A stretch of DNA of 64,000 nucleotides from CAUPWF01 sp036656795 (GCA_036656795.1 JAVXHR010000001.1:162049-226048); one strand, 5' to 3'; numbered from the stretch's first letter, positions 35,740 to 44,832 are shown. Program-made: numbers and translations. Notes: generated by a model from the letters alone, not told the origin.

Positions 35740-36480
35740 ATGCTAGAACAAAATTTGCAGCGTATGTTAGAACAAAGCAAGTACACCGTTGTATTAAGTG
35801 GTTATGGTATGCTCTTAGAAAGTGGTTACCCGGCATTACGTGATGGAGAAGAATCTTATGACATTGAATTAAAATATGGATATTCTACAGAAGAGATATT
35901 TTCAAGTGCTTTTTTTGCTACACGTAAGGAAATCTTTTATGATTTTTATCGTAATGAAATGTTATCACCCTTAGAAAAACCACCGGGGATTTGTTTTTAT
36001 GAGCTTGCGAAGATGCAAGAAAAAGGGTGGGTGCAGACGATTGTTACACGACGTATTTTTGGATTGCCGGAACGTGCAGGGTGTAAGAATATTATTGAAT
36101 TGCATGGCAATGTGTACCATAATTTTTGTCCACATTGTGGAAAAGAATATCCCATGGAATATATTAGAGATTCTAAAAAAATCCCACTTTGTGATGTCTG
36201 TGGAATGCCGGTTAGGCCTCGTGTATGTTTATTTGGTGAAATGGTTGATAATGATGTGATGACAAAAGCAGCAGCAGAGATTGCAAAAGCAGATGTCTTA
36301 TTAATTTTGGGATCAAATCTTAAAACCTATCTATGTGAGCAATTGCTAGGATATTATCGTGGAACCAAATTAATATTAATCACAAAAAACGAACATTATT
36401 CAGATAAATATGCAGATATTGTTGTTCATAGTCGTGTTGACGATGCATTAAAAAAGATATTATCATTTGAAAAAAAGTAA
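35740..36480 (+). CDS. Sir2-family protein with degenerate NAD-binding motifs
   Basis: A 246-residue sirtuin homologue. Kept: the zinc ligands Cys130, Cys133, Cys151 and Cys154 (FCPHCGKEY, LCDVCGM), the general-base His122 (ELHGN), the VCLFGEMV segment and the GSNLKTYL NAD-ribose loop. Lost: canonical GAGISxxSGIPDFR is GYGMLLESGYPALRD (residues 21-35), and the catalytic TQNIDGL is TRRIFGL (103-109), so the invariant Asn and Asp are Arg and Phe. The fold should remain but deacetylase activity is doubtful; it may bind a ligand or an acylated protein. ATG 35740 has GAAAGGTGGG upstream. Neighbours (exporter, gltX) give no functional hint. Confidence 0.75.
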   Translation: MLEQNLQRMLEQSKYTVVLSGYGMLLESGYPALRDGEESYDIELKYGYSTEEIFSSAFFATRKEIFYDFYRNEMLSPLEKPPGICFYELAKMQEKGWVQTIVTRRIFGLPERAGCKNIIELHGNVYHNFCPHCGKEYPMEYIRDSKKIPLCDVCGMPVRPRVCLFGEMVDNDVMTKAAAEIAKADVLLILGSNLKTYLCEQLLGYYRGTKLILITKNEHYSDKYADIVVHSRVDDALKKILSFEKK

Positions 36481-36503
36481 AAAGAGAGTAGGAGATAAGA
36501 AAG

Positions 36504-37958
36504 ATGAGTAAAGTAAGAACAAGATTCGCACCAAGTCCAACAGGCAGGATGCATGTAGGAAACCTCAGAACGGCTTTGTATGCATACCTCATTGCAAAGC
36601 ATGAAGGAGGAGACTTTATACTTCGCATTGAGGATACTGATCAGGAACGATTTGTAGAAGGGGCATTGGAGATTATCTATCGCACTTTAAAAAAGACAGG
36701 GCTGGTTCATGATGAAGGACCAGATAAAGATGGTGGAGTAGGACCTTATGTGCAAAGTGAACGACATGCAACGGGGTTATATCTTAAATATGCCAAGCAA
36801 CTGATTGAACAAGGAGATGCATATTATTGTTTTTGCGATAAACAACGTTTGGAATCATTAAAGACATCGGTATCAGAATCAGGAACTGAGATTATAGTAT
36901 ATGATAAACATTGTCTGACACTTAGTAAAGAAGTAATTGAAGCTAATCTTGCTTCTGGTATGCCATATGTGATTCGGATTAATATGCCAACAGAAGGCGT
37001 TACAACCTTTCAAGATGATATCTATGGAGAGATAACGGTTCCTAATGTAGAATTAGATGATATGATTCTAATTAAATCAGATGGGTATCCGACTTATAAT
37101 TTCGCAAATGTAATCGATGATCATCTTCAGGGAATTACGCATGTAGTACGTGGAAATGAGTATTTATCTTCTGCTCCTAAATATAATAGATTATATGAAG
37201 CATTTAATTGGGAAGTGCCAATTTATGTACATTGTCCATTGATTACCAATGAAGAACATAAGAAATTAAGTAAACGTTGTGGTCATTCTTCTTATGAGGA
37301 TCTTATTAATCAGGGCTATCTGACAGAAGCAGTTATTAATTATGTTGCATTGCTTGGTTGGAGTCCCGCTGACAATCAAGAGATTTTCACATTGGAAGAA
37401 CTCATTAAAGTTTTTGATTATCATCATATGAGTAAAGCTCCAGCTGTATTTGATACCGTGAAGTTAAAGTGGATGAATGGAGAATATTTTAAAGCGATGG
37501 ATTCAGAGGTATTCTATGAGATGGCGAAACCTTATATAGAGGAAGTTATTACAAAGGATTATGATATTCGTAAGATTGCCGGATTAATAAAGACCAGAAT
37601 TGAGATATTCCCGGATATAAGAGAACAGATTGATTTCTTTGAAGAGCTTCCAGAGTATGATATTGAAATGTATACACATAAGAAAATGAAAACCAATGCA
37701 GCATCTTCTTTAGAAGTATTAAAAGAGTTATTACCGTTGTTGGAAGTTCAAGATGAATATACCAATGATGCACTTTATGGAGTACTTAAAGACTATGTTG
37801 ATCAAAAAGAGTGCAAGAATGGATATGCTATGTGGCCGGTAAGAACTGCTGTTTCTGGCAAACAAAACACACCAGGTGGTGCAACTGAAATTATGGAAAT
37901 CATAGGAAAAGAAGAATCTTTAAAACGAATCAGAAAAGGAATTGAAAAATTAAGTTAA
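36504..37958 (+). CDS. gltX: glutamate--tRNA ligase
   Basis: A 484-residue class I synthetase. The HIGH-like motif is in RFAPSPTGRMHVGNLRTALYAY (residues 6-27), the KMSKS-like loop is KKLSKRCGH near residue 252, and the anticodon-binding helical domain fills residues about 320-484. It charges tRNA-Glu in the cytoplasm; in organisms without GlnRS it would be non-discriminating and also charge tRNA-Gln. GAGTAGGAGAT precedes the ATG. It begins 23 nt after the sirtuin-like gene and may share its promoter. An unusual 20-bp hairpin follows. Confidence 0.95.
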   Translation: MSKVRTRFAPSPTGRMHVGNLRTALYAYLIAKHEGGDFILRIEDTDQERFVEGALEIIYRTLKKTGLVHDEGPDKDGGVGPYVQSERHATGLYLKYAKQLIEQGDAYYCFCDKQRLESLKTSVSESGTEIIVYDKHCLTLSKEVIEANLASGMPYVIRINMPTEGVTTFQDDIYGEITVPNVELDDMILIKSDGYPTYNFANVIDDHLQGITHVVRGNEYLSSAPKYNRLYEAFNWEVPIYVHCPLITNEEHKKLSKRCGHSSYEDLINQGYLTEAVINYVALLGWSPADNQEIFTLEELIKVFDYHHMSKAPAVFDTVKLKWMNGEYFKAMDSEVFYEMAKPYIEEVITKDYDIRKIAGLIKTRIEIFPDIREQIDFFEELPEYDIEMYTHKKMKTNAASSLEVLKELLPLLEVQDEYTNDALYGVLKDYVDQKECKNGYAMWPVRTAVSGKQNTPGGATEIMEIIGKEESLKRIRKGIEKLS

Positions 37959-37972
37959 TTTGTAGAAATAAG

Positions 37973-38026
37973 AAGATTGTTTGGAATACATGATTTATAG
38001 TAATTGCATGTGTTTCAAGCAATCTT
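37973..38026 (+). other. 20-bp RNA hairpin between gltX and the helicase gene
   Basis: The arm at 37973-37992 pairs with 38007-38026 over 20 bp with no mismatch if G-U pairs are allowed (three wobbles, all on the + transcript). The loop is 14 nt. It lacks the T run of a classical terminator. Confidence 0.55.
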
Positions 38027-38058
38027 ATTCTTAAGAAACATATAGAAAGAGGTTATTC

Positions 38059-39903
38059 ATGAGTTTGAATCAAGCTCAACATCAGGCGATTGCCCATAAA
38101 GAGGGACCATGTATGGTTCTGGCCGGCCCGGGTTCAGGGAAAACACTCGTTGTCACAAAAAGAATAGAATATCTAATAAAACAGTATCATGTTGCACCAC
38201 AAGAAATCTTAGTTGTTACATTTACGAAGGCGGCTGTGAAAGAGATGAAAGAACGATTCTATCGTCTTATACAGGCAAGAACAACGGAGGTTACTTTTGG
38301 TACTTTTCATGGAATTTACTATGGAATTTTAAAATGGGCATATGGATTTGGCCCACAGAATTTACTCTCAGATGAAGAAAAATACCAACTCTTAAAACAA
38401 GTGTCCATGTCCAACAATCTTGAGATTCCTGCGGAGATTGAAGATGAAAAAGAATTTCTACAAGATATTGCAAGTGAGATAAGTTATGTAAAAAATAATC
38501 GGATGGAATTAAACGATTATGAACCGTCTAGTTGTAGCAAGGATGTATTTGATGAGATATATACACAATATGAGCAACAAAGAAAACAATATAAAAAGAT
38601 AGATTTTGATGATATGTTAGTGTTATGTTATGAATTGTTTTGTCAAAGACCTGACATCTTAGCAAAATGGCAGAAACGCTATTCTTATATTCTTGTAGAT
38701 GAATTCCAAGATATTAATAGAGTTCAATATGATGTAATCTGCATGTTGGCAGGAGTACATCATAATTTGTTCGTTGTAGGGGATGATGACCAATCAATCT
38801 ATAAGTTTCGGGGAGCCGATCCGGAGTTAATCTTGGGATTTAAGGAGGCATTTCCAGATACAATTGATATCTTATTAGATAAAAATTACCGAAGTACACA
38901 ATCAATTGTAGCAGCTGCAGATCGTATTATAAGTCACAATATTACTCGGTATAAAAAAGAAATTCATACGGATAATGAACAAGGAAGCAATGTGCAGGTA
39001 CATGAATTACTTAATACGGTAGAAGAAAGTAAATATGTATTAAAGAAAATTGAAGAAATAAAAAAACAAGGAATAAAATCGTCACAGATTGCAGTTATGT
39101 TTCGAACAAATATAGAAGCAAGAACATTTGTAGAAACTTGTTTGGAATACAATGTTAAATTTCAGATGAAAGAGCACCTTCCCAACCTATATGAACATTT
39201 TATAAATCAAGATTTGTGTTGTTATATGAGAATGGCAATGGGGAAAAGAAAAAGAAAAGATATGTTAAAAATAATGAATCGCCCTAAACGCTATCTTAGT
39301 AGAGAATCCCTCGAAAATGAAACCATTGATTTTGAAAAGTTGCGTTGTTTTTACTGTGACAAACTATGGATGCAAGATAGAATAGACCAGATGGAGTTAG
39401 ATTTACGTATTTTAAAAAACATGGCGCCTTATGCGGCTATTCAATATATTCGTAAAAGAATAGGATATGATGGGTTTTTGGAGAAATATGCTATGCAAAG
39501 ACGAATGAGTTTGGAAGAGTTAAAAGAAATAATATGTGAAATTGAAGAACATGCAAAAGAATATAAAGATATAGAAGAATGGCTTAACCATATAGAAACG
39601 TATGCAGTGGAGCTGAAAAAACAAACGAAACAGCAAGTGGTGTATGATGCGGACACAATGACTTTGATTACGATGCATGGGGCAAAAGGGTTGGAGTATG
39701 AGGCGGTCTTTATAATTGGAGTAAATGAGGATATTATTCCATATAAAAAAGCTAAATTGACGGAAGATATCGAAGAAGAGCGTAGATTATTTTATGTAGC
39801 AGTGACTAGAGCAAAGAAACAACTTACCATTACATATACAAAAGAAAAAAACGGAAAAGAAATGATTCCTTCCCGTTTTATCCATGAATTATTAGTCGTC
39901 TAG
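38059..39903 (+). CDS. UvrD/PcrA-like superfamily 1 DNA helicase
   Basis: A 614-residue SF1A helicase. Motif I is GPGSGKT (residues about 23-29), with the Q motif LNQAQHQAI before it. Motif II is DEFQDIN, motif III DDDQSIYKFRGA, motif IV NYRST, motif V TMHGAKGLEYEAVF and motif VI EERRLFYVAVTRAKKQL. It moves 3'-5' on single-stranded DNA in the family. At 614 residues it is shorter than PcrA (about 720) and lacks the C-terminal tail, so it is a paralogue, not the main PcrA. GAAAGAGGTT precedes the ATG. Its 3' end overlaps the convergent DUF1292 gene by 12 bp. Confidence 0.9.
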   Translation: MSLNQAQHQAIAHKEGPCMVLAGPGSGKTLVVTKRIEYLIKQYHVAPQEILVVTFTKAAVKEMKERFYRLIQARTTEVTFGTFHGIYYGILKWAYGFGPQNLLSDEEKYQLLKQVSMSNNLEIPAEIEDEKEFLQDIASEISYVKNNRMELNDYEPSSCSKDVFDEIYTQYEQQRKQYKKIDFDDMLVLCYELFCQRPDILAKWQKRYSYILVDEFQDINRVQYDVICMLAGVHHNLFVVGDDDQSIYKFRGADPELILGFKEAFPDTIDILLDKNYRSTQSIVAAADRIISHNITRYKKEIHTDNEQGSNVQVHELLNTVEESKYVLKKIEEIKKQGIKSSQIAVMFRTNIEARTFVETCLEYNVKFQMKEHLPNLYEHFINQDLCCYMRMAMGKRKRKDMLKIMNRPKRYLSRESLENETIDFEKLRCFYCDKLWMQDRIDQMELDLRILKNMAPYAAIQYIRKRIGYDGFLEKYAMQRRMSLEELKEIICEIEEHAKEYKDIEEWLNHIETYAVELKKQTKQQVVYDADTMTLITMHGAKGLEYEAVFIIGVNEDIIPYKKAKLTEDIEEERRLFYVAVTRAKKQLTITYTKEKNGKEMIPSRFIHELLVV

Positions 39904-40230
39904 TTCCTCAAATTCTTGTGTATCAAGCCATTCATCGAAAGCATCGGCAGCAAGTTCATATTCATCATCATCATCGATGTTATCAAGTTTTGGCTCTCCT
40001 GATTCATCTTCAGAAAAACGATAAAGAAATATCTCATCATGTTTTTCATCATCTTCGTCCTCAATCATTGGAAGTAATGCAATATATTCATTATTGCCTG
40101 CCTCGTAGATTGTAAGTACAGAACATTCGACAACTTGATCATTATCTAATGTCAAGGTTACGGTCAATGTATCATCGCTGCAAGTACATTCGTCTTTTCC
40201 ACAGTTGCAATTGGTATCGTGTTCGCTCAT
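39892..40230 (-). CDS. DUF1292-domain acidic protein
   Basis: A 112-residue acidic protein of the DUF1292 (YrzB) family, function unknown. The N-terminus holds a Cys-rich stretch NCNCGKDECTC; the middle is the DUF1292 core (VTLTLDNDQVVECSVLTIY, NNEYIALLPM), and the C-terminus is very acidic (DNIDDDDEYELAADAFDEWL). The core is beta-rich; the Cys cluster could bind a metal. AAAAGGAGAAT precedes the ATG. It converges with the helicase, overlapping by 12 bp, and diverges from the sugar-binding lipoprotein gene. Confidence 0.85.
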   Translation of the reverse strand: MSEHDTNCNCGKDECTCSDDTLTVTLTLDNDQVVECSVLTIYEAGNNEYIALLPMIEDEDDEKHDEIFLYRFSEDESGEPKLDNIDDDDEYELAADAFDEWLDTQEFEELDD

Positions 40231-40299
40231 TGTTATTCTCCTTTTCAGTTAATATGATAACTTTATCAGACTAGAGATAGAATTGCAAGCGGAAAACGA

Positions 40300-40327
40300 T
40301 TGATAATGTAGCCAAATTGGATAAAAT
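40300..40327 (+). promoter_or_regulatory. promoter for the sugar-binding lipoprotein gene
   Basis: TTGATA (40300-40305), 16 nt, TAAAAT (40322-40327), 52 nt before the start codon. Confidence 0.5.
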
Positions 40328-40378
40328 GTAGTAAGATAAGTATGAAACTTTTGATGTTTGTTTAGGAGGAATTGTAAC

Positions 40379-41365
40379 ATGAAGAAACGAATGCTAGGAG
40401 CGATGATGCTACTGCTCATATGCGTGAGTATGTTATTCGGGTGCAAAAAAAATACCGGGACACCGGAAGATAATGCAATAAAAGAAGGAAATGCAGAAGA
40501 AGAGAAGGTAGTATATAAATTTGGATTTTCAGCCATAACTATGGAAAATCCATATTTCATCACATTGGAATCCGCTATTAGAGATACAATTGAAGATGCA
40601 GGACATGTATTAATAACGAAAGACCCAGGACTTGATCAAAAAACTCAGAACACGCAGATACAAGAGATGATTGATGAAGGAATAGATGCTATATTTGTTA
40701 CACCGGTTGATTGGATAGCAATTACTCCATCGTTAGAGGCACTTAAAAAGGCAGATGTTAAAATTATAAACGTAGATACGCAAGTGAAAGAGATGAATTA
40801 TGTAGATGCTTATATTGGATCGGATAATAGAAATGCGGGTTATATCTGTGGAGAAAATCTTATAAAACGTTGCCCTGAAGGTGGGAAGATTGTAATCTTA
40901 GAATGTCCGACAATGAATTCTATTAATGATAGAATTACCGGATTTGAAGAAGCAATCTTGGATCACGGATTTGAAGTGGTAGCGCGTAAAGATACAAAAG
41001 GAGATTTGGAAACGTCGTTAGAAAGTGCAACGGAGATATTTGCATCAAATCAGGGAATCGTAGCGGTAATGTGTGGCAATGATCCAACTGCTTTAGGTGC
41101 ATTAGTAGCTGCCAATACAGTTAAACTAAAAGATACCCTTATCTATGGAGTAGACGGTTCTCCTGATTTAAAAAAGGAATTACAAAAACCTGGAACATTG
41201 ATTGCCGGAACTGGTGGCCAATCGCCAATTAATATGGGGAAAAGTGCAGCAAAGACCGGTATTAATATATTATCAGGGGAAGAATATGAAAAAGAAGTGT
41301 TAGAGGAAACATTTTTCATAGATAAAGAAAATTTAGAAATGTATGGTGTGGATGGTTGGCAATAA
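40379..41365 (+). CDS. orphan sugar-binding lipoprotein (periplasmic-binding protein 4 type)
   Basis: A 328-residue lipoprotein. Start ATG 40379 with AGGAGGAATTG upstream gives a signal peptide ending in lipobox LFGC near residue 22. The mature part is the RbsB/LacI-type two-lobe fold: YKFGFSAITMENPYFITLES, IDAIFVTPVDW, and YIGSDNRNAGYICGENLI match ribose/galactose-binding proteins. No ABC ATPase or permease gene is adjacent, so it either serves a transporter encoded elsewhere or acts as a sensor or chemotaxis receptor partner. The next gene encodes a GH13-type protein 27 nt downstream, so the two may be linked to carbohydrate handling. Confidence 0.85.
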   Translation: MKKRMLGAMMLLLICVSMLFGCKKNTGTPEDNAIKEGNAEEEKVVYKFGFSAITMENPYFITLESAIRDTIEDAGHVLITKDPGLDQKTQNTQIQEMIDEGIDAIFVTPVDWIAITPSLEALKKADVKIINVDTQVKEMNYVDAYIGSDNRNAGYICGENLIKRCPEGGKIVILECPTMNSINDRITGFEEAILDHGFEVVARKDTKGDLETSLESATEIFASNQGIVAVMCGNDPTALGALVAANTVKLKDTLIYGVDGSPDLKKELQKPGTLIAGTGGQSPINMGKSAAKTGINILSGEEYEKEVLEETFFIDKENLEMYGVDGWQ

Positions 41366-41392
41366 AAATAGATGTTCGGGAAGGATTTGGAT

Positions 41393-43096
41393 ATGAAGAA
41401 AATACAAGGGTGTCCATTACCATTAGGTGTTACAATACAAGGGGATATAGTTAATTTTTCAGTTGCAGTTCCAAGTAAAAAAGACTGCAAGCTTTTGTTA
41501 TATCGTGTAGGAGAAGAAACACCAAGTCACACCTATTCCATGTCTGAAGAGAAACTGGTAGGGGAAGTCCGTTATCTTGCATTGAAAGAGTTTGAGTGGA
41601 AAAAATATGAATATAATTATAAAATAGATGATGAAGTTATTGTGGACCCTTATGTCAGGTGTCTGCAAGGACGAAAAAGATTTGGAGATGAAGTAAGCAT
41701 TCAAAACCATGAGATACGAGGAAAGATTGATACAATCGAATTTGATTGGGAAGATGATGCTCCTCTTCAGATCCCGTATCAAGATATTGTTGCTTATAGT
41801 CTTCATGTGCGAGGATTTACGCAACATATTTCTTCTAAGGTTAAGCATAGAGGCACTTACTCAGGTATCATTGAAAAAATTTCATATCTGCAAGATCTGG
41901 GAATTAATCAGATTCAGTGTATGCCAATTTATGAGTTTGAAGAACGTCGATCTTATACGAATTATTGGGGGTATGGCCCGGCCTATTGTTTTGCACCAAA
42001 GTCATCATATGCTGCTTCTGAAGATAGTGTGACGGAATTGAAAACTATGGTGAAAGCATGTCATCAAGCACAGATAGAAGTGGTTTTAGAACTTCCGTTT
42101 ACGCAAGAGACGGCACCACAAAAGATAGAAGAGTGTTTGAGATATTATAGAATAAACTTTCATATTGATGGATTTATCTTGAATCCTGAGTATGTCCCTA
42201 TGAGAGGTGTTAAAGAAGATCCAATCTTGAGTACAACAAAGATTATGAAGAATCAAGATGGATTTCAGATTACGATGCGCCGTTTTTTAAAGGGAGACGA
42301 AGGAATGGTAGAAGATGTGATGTGGTGGTTAAAACATCACTCCAAAGAAGAGGGCATCTATAATTGCATAGCAAATCATAATGGGTTTACATTAGCAGAT
42401 GCGGTATCTTATGATGGAAAGCACAATGAACTTAATGGAGAGCACAATCAAGATGGACCGAATTATAATTATAGTTGGAATTGTGGTGTAGAGGGTGCAA
42501 CAAGAAAAAAAAGTGTTGTGGAATTACGTAAAAAGCAGATGAAAAATGCATTCTTTATATTGCTAATGGCCCAAGGAACTCCTTGCATCTTAGCTGGAGA
42601 TGAATTCGCACATACCCAAAAGGGAAATAACAATGTCTACTGTCAAGATAATGAAATCAGCTGGATTGATTGGAAACAATTAGAAAAAAACAAAGAGTTG
42701 TATGTGTATGTTAAAACTTTGATTCAGTTACGACAATCCCATCCGATTCTTCATCCAATGGAAGAATTATTAGGTGTCGACCAGATGTCCTGTGGAGTTC
42801 CGGATGTATCATATCATGGCGCTAGTGCATGGCAAGTTCCATCGGAAGTCGCAAGCAGGCAATTAGGTGTCTATTATGCAGGAGCATGTGCAATGGATGA
42901 TGATTGTTTTATTGCGTATAATATGCATTGGGAAAAACATCCTTTTGCATTACCTGCTCTTTCCAAAGGGAAAAGATGGTATAAGGTTGTTGCTACAGAT
43001 GCAGAAGTAGCAATGGGTGGGGAAGTTATTCAAGATCAAAAAGAAGTAATTGTGGCAGAAAGAACAATTGTAATGTTTATAGGGAGACTTGTATGA
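41393..43096 (+). CDS. GH13-like protein (GlgX/isoamylase type) lacking catalytic residues
   Basis: A 567-residue protein with an N-terminal CBM48-like beta domain (residues about 1-110) and a GH13 barrel resembling bacterial debranching enzymes (YSLHVRGFTQ, GTYSGIIEKISYLQDLGIN, NYWGYGPAYCFAPKSSYA, LMAQGTPCILAGDEFAHTQ, WNCGVEG). The barrel is degenerate: region II reads DGFILN, so the nucleophile Asp is Asn264; the usual TKLIAEPWD reads TKIMKNQDG, removing the acid/base Glu; and region I lacks the DVVxNH motif. Hydrolysis is unlikely; it may bind glycogen. Start ATG 41393 has AAGGA seven nt upstream; 41372 has none. The final ATGA overlaps traX. Confidence 0.75.
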   Translation: MKKIQGCPLPLGVTIQGDIVNFSVAVPSKKDCKLLLYRVGEETPSHTYSMSEEKLVGEVRYLALKEFEWKKYEYNYKIDDEVIVDPYVRCLQGRKRFGDEVSIQNHEIRGKIDTIEFDWEDDAPLQIPYQDIVAYSLHVRGFTQHISSKVKHRGTYSGIIEKISYLQDLGINQIQCMPIYEFEERRSYTNYWGYGPAYCFAPKSSYAASEDSVTELKTMVKACHQAQIEVVLELPFTQETAPQKIEECLRYYRINFHIDGFILNPEYVPMRGVKEDPILSTTKIMKNQDGFQITMRRFLKGDEGMVEDVMWWLKHHSKEEGIYNCIANHNGFTLADAVSYDGKHNELNGEHNQDGPNYNYSWNCGVEGATRKKSVVELRKKQMKNAFFILLMAQGTPCILAGDEFAHTQKGNNNVYCQDNEISWIDWKQLEKNKELYVYVKTLIQLRQSHPILHPMEELLGVDQMSCGVPDVSYHGASAWQVPSEVASRQLGVYYAGACAMDDDCFIAYNMHWEKHPFALPALSKGKRWYKVVATDAEVAMGGEVIQDQKEVIVAERTIVMFIGRLV

Positions 43097-43758
43097 TAGA
43101 AAAATTTAGGGCTAAGATAGAACTTAGTTCTTTCACACTAAAGATAATTGCAATTGTTTCAATGACAATTGATCATGTGGGAGTAGTTTTATTCCCACAG
43201 TATATTGTGTTTAGAATTATTGGACGTATTGCATTTCCGATATTCTGTTTTTTGTTGGTGGAAGGGTTTTTTCATACGCATGATTTAAAAAAGTATATGC
43301 TTAGATTAGGAATATTTGCACTGGTTTCAGAGATCCCATTTGACTTGGCAGCTAGTAAAACAATCTTGGAATTTCAACATCAGAATATATTTTTTACATT
43401 GCTTGCAGGTGCATTTATGCTTTATTTATTGGAGAAAAATAGGTATAATTCCTTTATAAAGGTCAGTACGGTAGTGATGATGATGCTTTTGGTGGAACTG
43501 TTACACACCGATTATAGTTCCATGGGATTATTGATAATCCTATGTTTTTATCTGACCAGAGGAAGTTTTTGGCCTATGGTTCTGTCTATTGCAATAGTAA
43601 ACATACTGTTCATAGGACATATTCAGGGGTATGGAGCACTTGCACTGATCCCAATTGGACTCTATTCGGGAGAACAAGGCCCAAGGATGAAATACTTTTT
43701 TTATTGTTTTTATCCGATACACCTACTGCTTATTTATTTGATTTGGAGATGCATATAA
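43093..43758 (+). CDS. TraX-family membrane protein
   Basis: A 221-residue protein with about six to seven membrane helices, of the TraX family. The family was named for the F-plasmid pilin acetylase, but chromosomal Firmicute members are of unknown function and are not signs of a plasmid. Matching segments: SSFTLKIIAIVSMTIDHVGVVLF at the start and FRIIGRIAFPIFCFLLVEGF next. An acyltransferase activity is inferred at most. The start overlaps the GH13-like gene by four nt (ATGA), so the two are coupled. DUF5662 follows 15 nt later. Confidence 0.8.
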   Translation: MIEKFRAKIELSSFTLKIIAIVSMTIDHVGVVLFPQYIVFRIIGRIAFPIFCFLLVEGFFHTHDLKKYMLRLGIFALVSEIPFDLAASKTILEFQHQNIFFTLLAGAFMLYLLEKNRYNSFIKVSTVVMMMLLVELLHTDYSSMGLLIILCFYLTRGSFWPMVLSIAIVNILFIGHIQGYGALALIPIGLYSGEQGPRMKYFFYCFYPIHLLLIYLIWRCI

Positions 43759-43773
43759 GGAGTGATTGATTGT

Positions 43774-44313
43774 ATGAAACCATGGAAACATTTTTGCACA
43801 ATTACACATCATAAGGTATTAGTGATGCAACATTGCTTTCGAGTGGGGTTATACCGACAGGGAATGTTACATGATATGTCAAAGTATGGACCAACGGAAT
43901 TCTTGGTGGGGTGTCGATATTACCAGGGAAATAGAAGCCCTAATAATGCCGAACGAGAGGAACGAGGGTATTCATTAGCCTGGCTTCATCATAAAGGCCG
44001 CAATAAACATCATTACGAATATTGGATTGATTATGCTACGGAGAACGCCAGAGGTTTGATTGGAACAAAGATGCCAACGCGTTATCTGGTGGAGATGGTA
44101 ATGGATCGCATTGCAGCTAGTAAAATCTACAAAAAGGAGGCATACTTAGACAGTAGCCCATTGGAATATTACCAACAGGGTGCTGCATATGCTATGCTGC
44201 ATCCGGAGACTAGAAATATGCTGGAATTTCTCTTACATATGTTAGCAACAGATGGTGAAACAAAGACATTTTCCTATATAAGAACCCATGTATTAAAAAA
44301 CAATCCATCATAA
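43774..44313 (+). CDS. DUF5662-family protein
   Basis: A 179-residue protein of DUF5662, unknown function, common in gut Firmicutes. ATG 43774 is chosen because the in-frame GTG 43762 overlaps the AAGGAG SD. Conserved patches rich in His: KHFCTITHHKVLVMQHCF, GMLHDMSKYGPTEF and LAWLHHKGRNKHHYEYWID; the HD-like H..DxS pattern could bind metal, but an enzymatic role has not been shown as far as I know. It ends the SBP-GH13-traX group. Its stop codon lies inside the terminator stem. Confidence 0.8.
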   Translation: MKPWKHFCTITHHKVLVMQHCFRVGLYRQGMLHDMSKYGPTEFLVGCRYYQGNRSPNNAEREERGYSLAWLHHKGRNKHHYEYWIDYATENARGLIGTKMPTRYLVEMVMDRIAASKIYKKEAYLDSSPLEYYQQGAAYAMLHPETRNMLEFLLHMLATDGETKTFSYIRTHVLKNNPS

Positions 44314-44343
44314 CAGAATATAGTTACGATGGATTGCTTTTCT
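44299..44343 (+). terminator. terminator overlapping the DUF5662 stop codon
   Basis: CAATCCATCATAAC (44301-44314) pairs with GTTACGATGGATTG (44323-44336), followed by CTTTTCT. It can also serve luxS from the other strand only weakly. Confidence 0.75.
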
Positions 44344-44352
44344 AATATTAGA

Positions 44353-44832
44353 TCATACAGGATAATTCAACTGTTCTTTCGTGATGTGATTCAGTACATC
44401 GTTCAGATATTTCTTTGCTAAAAATCGAGCCATTGGAAGATTCATATCTAGATAATTTCCACAATCTTTTGCAGATGCACCGGGAATCTCTTGATCATAA
44501 TCTGCGATAAATGTGTACATGCGTCGTAATAGATTAATAATATCTTTGGATTGATAGTCCCCACTTAATAGTAGATAAAAACCAGTGCGACAACCCATGG
44601 GACCAAAATAAATTATCTTAGAACCATATTCGGAATCATTGCGTAGAAAAGTGGCAGCAAGATGTTCGATGGCATGCATCTCCGCAGTATTCATGACAGG
44701 TTCATCATTGGGACTTGTCATGCGTAAGTCAAAGGTAGTGATTGGCTGGTCTGCAATATAGTCTTTGCGAGATATATAAACCCCGGCAGTAAGTTTTAGA
44801 TGGTCAATAGTGAAACTTGTTATTTTCTCCAT
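44353..44832 (-). CDS. luxS: S-ribosylhomocysteine lyase
   Basis: A 159-residue LuxS. Zinc ligands are His53 and His57 in the HAIEH motif (residues 53-57, with Glu56 catalytic) and Cys124 (AKDCGNYL). The other catalytic residue, Cys81, is in GPMGCRTGFY. The enzyme splits S-ribosylhomocysteine to homocysteine and DPD, the precursor of autoinducer-2, as part of the activated methyl cycle. AAGGAGG precedes the ATG. Its promoter abuts that of the phosphatase gene back to back. No SAM riboswitch is present in its 30-nt leader. Confidence 0.96.
   Translation of the reverse strand: MEKITSFTIDHLKLTAGVYISRKDYIADQPITTFDLRMTSPNDEPVMNTAEMHAIEHLAATFLRNDSEYGSKIIYFGPMGCRTGFYLLLSGDYQSKDIINLLRRMYTFIADYDQEIPGASAKDCGNYLDMNLPMARFLAKKYLNDVLNHITKEQLNYPV

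Noticed and set aside
43093..43758. TraX as sign of an integrated conjugative plasmid
   Set aside because: No other conjugation, relaxase or integrase genes are around; chromosomal TraX-family proteins are common in Firmicutes.
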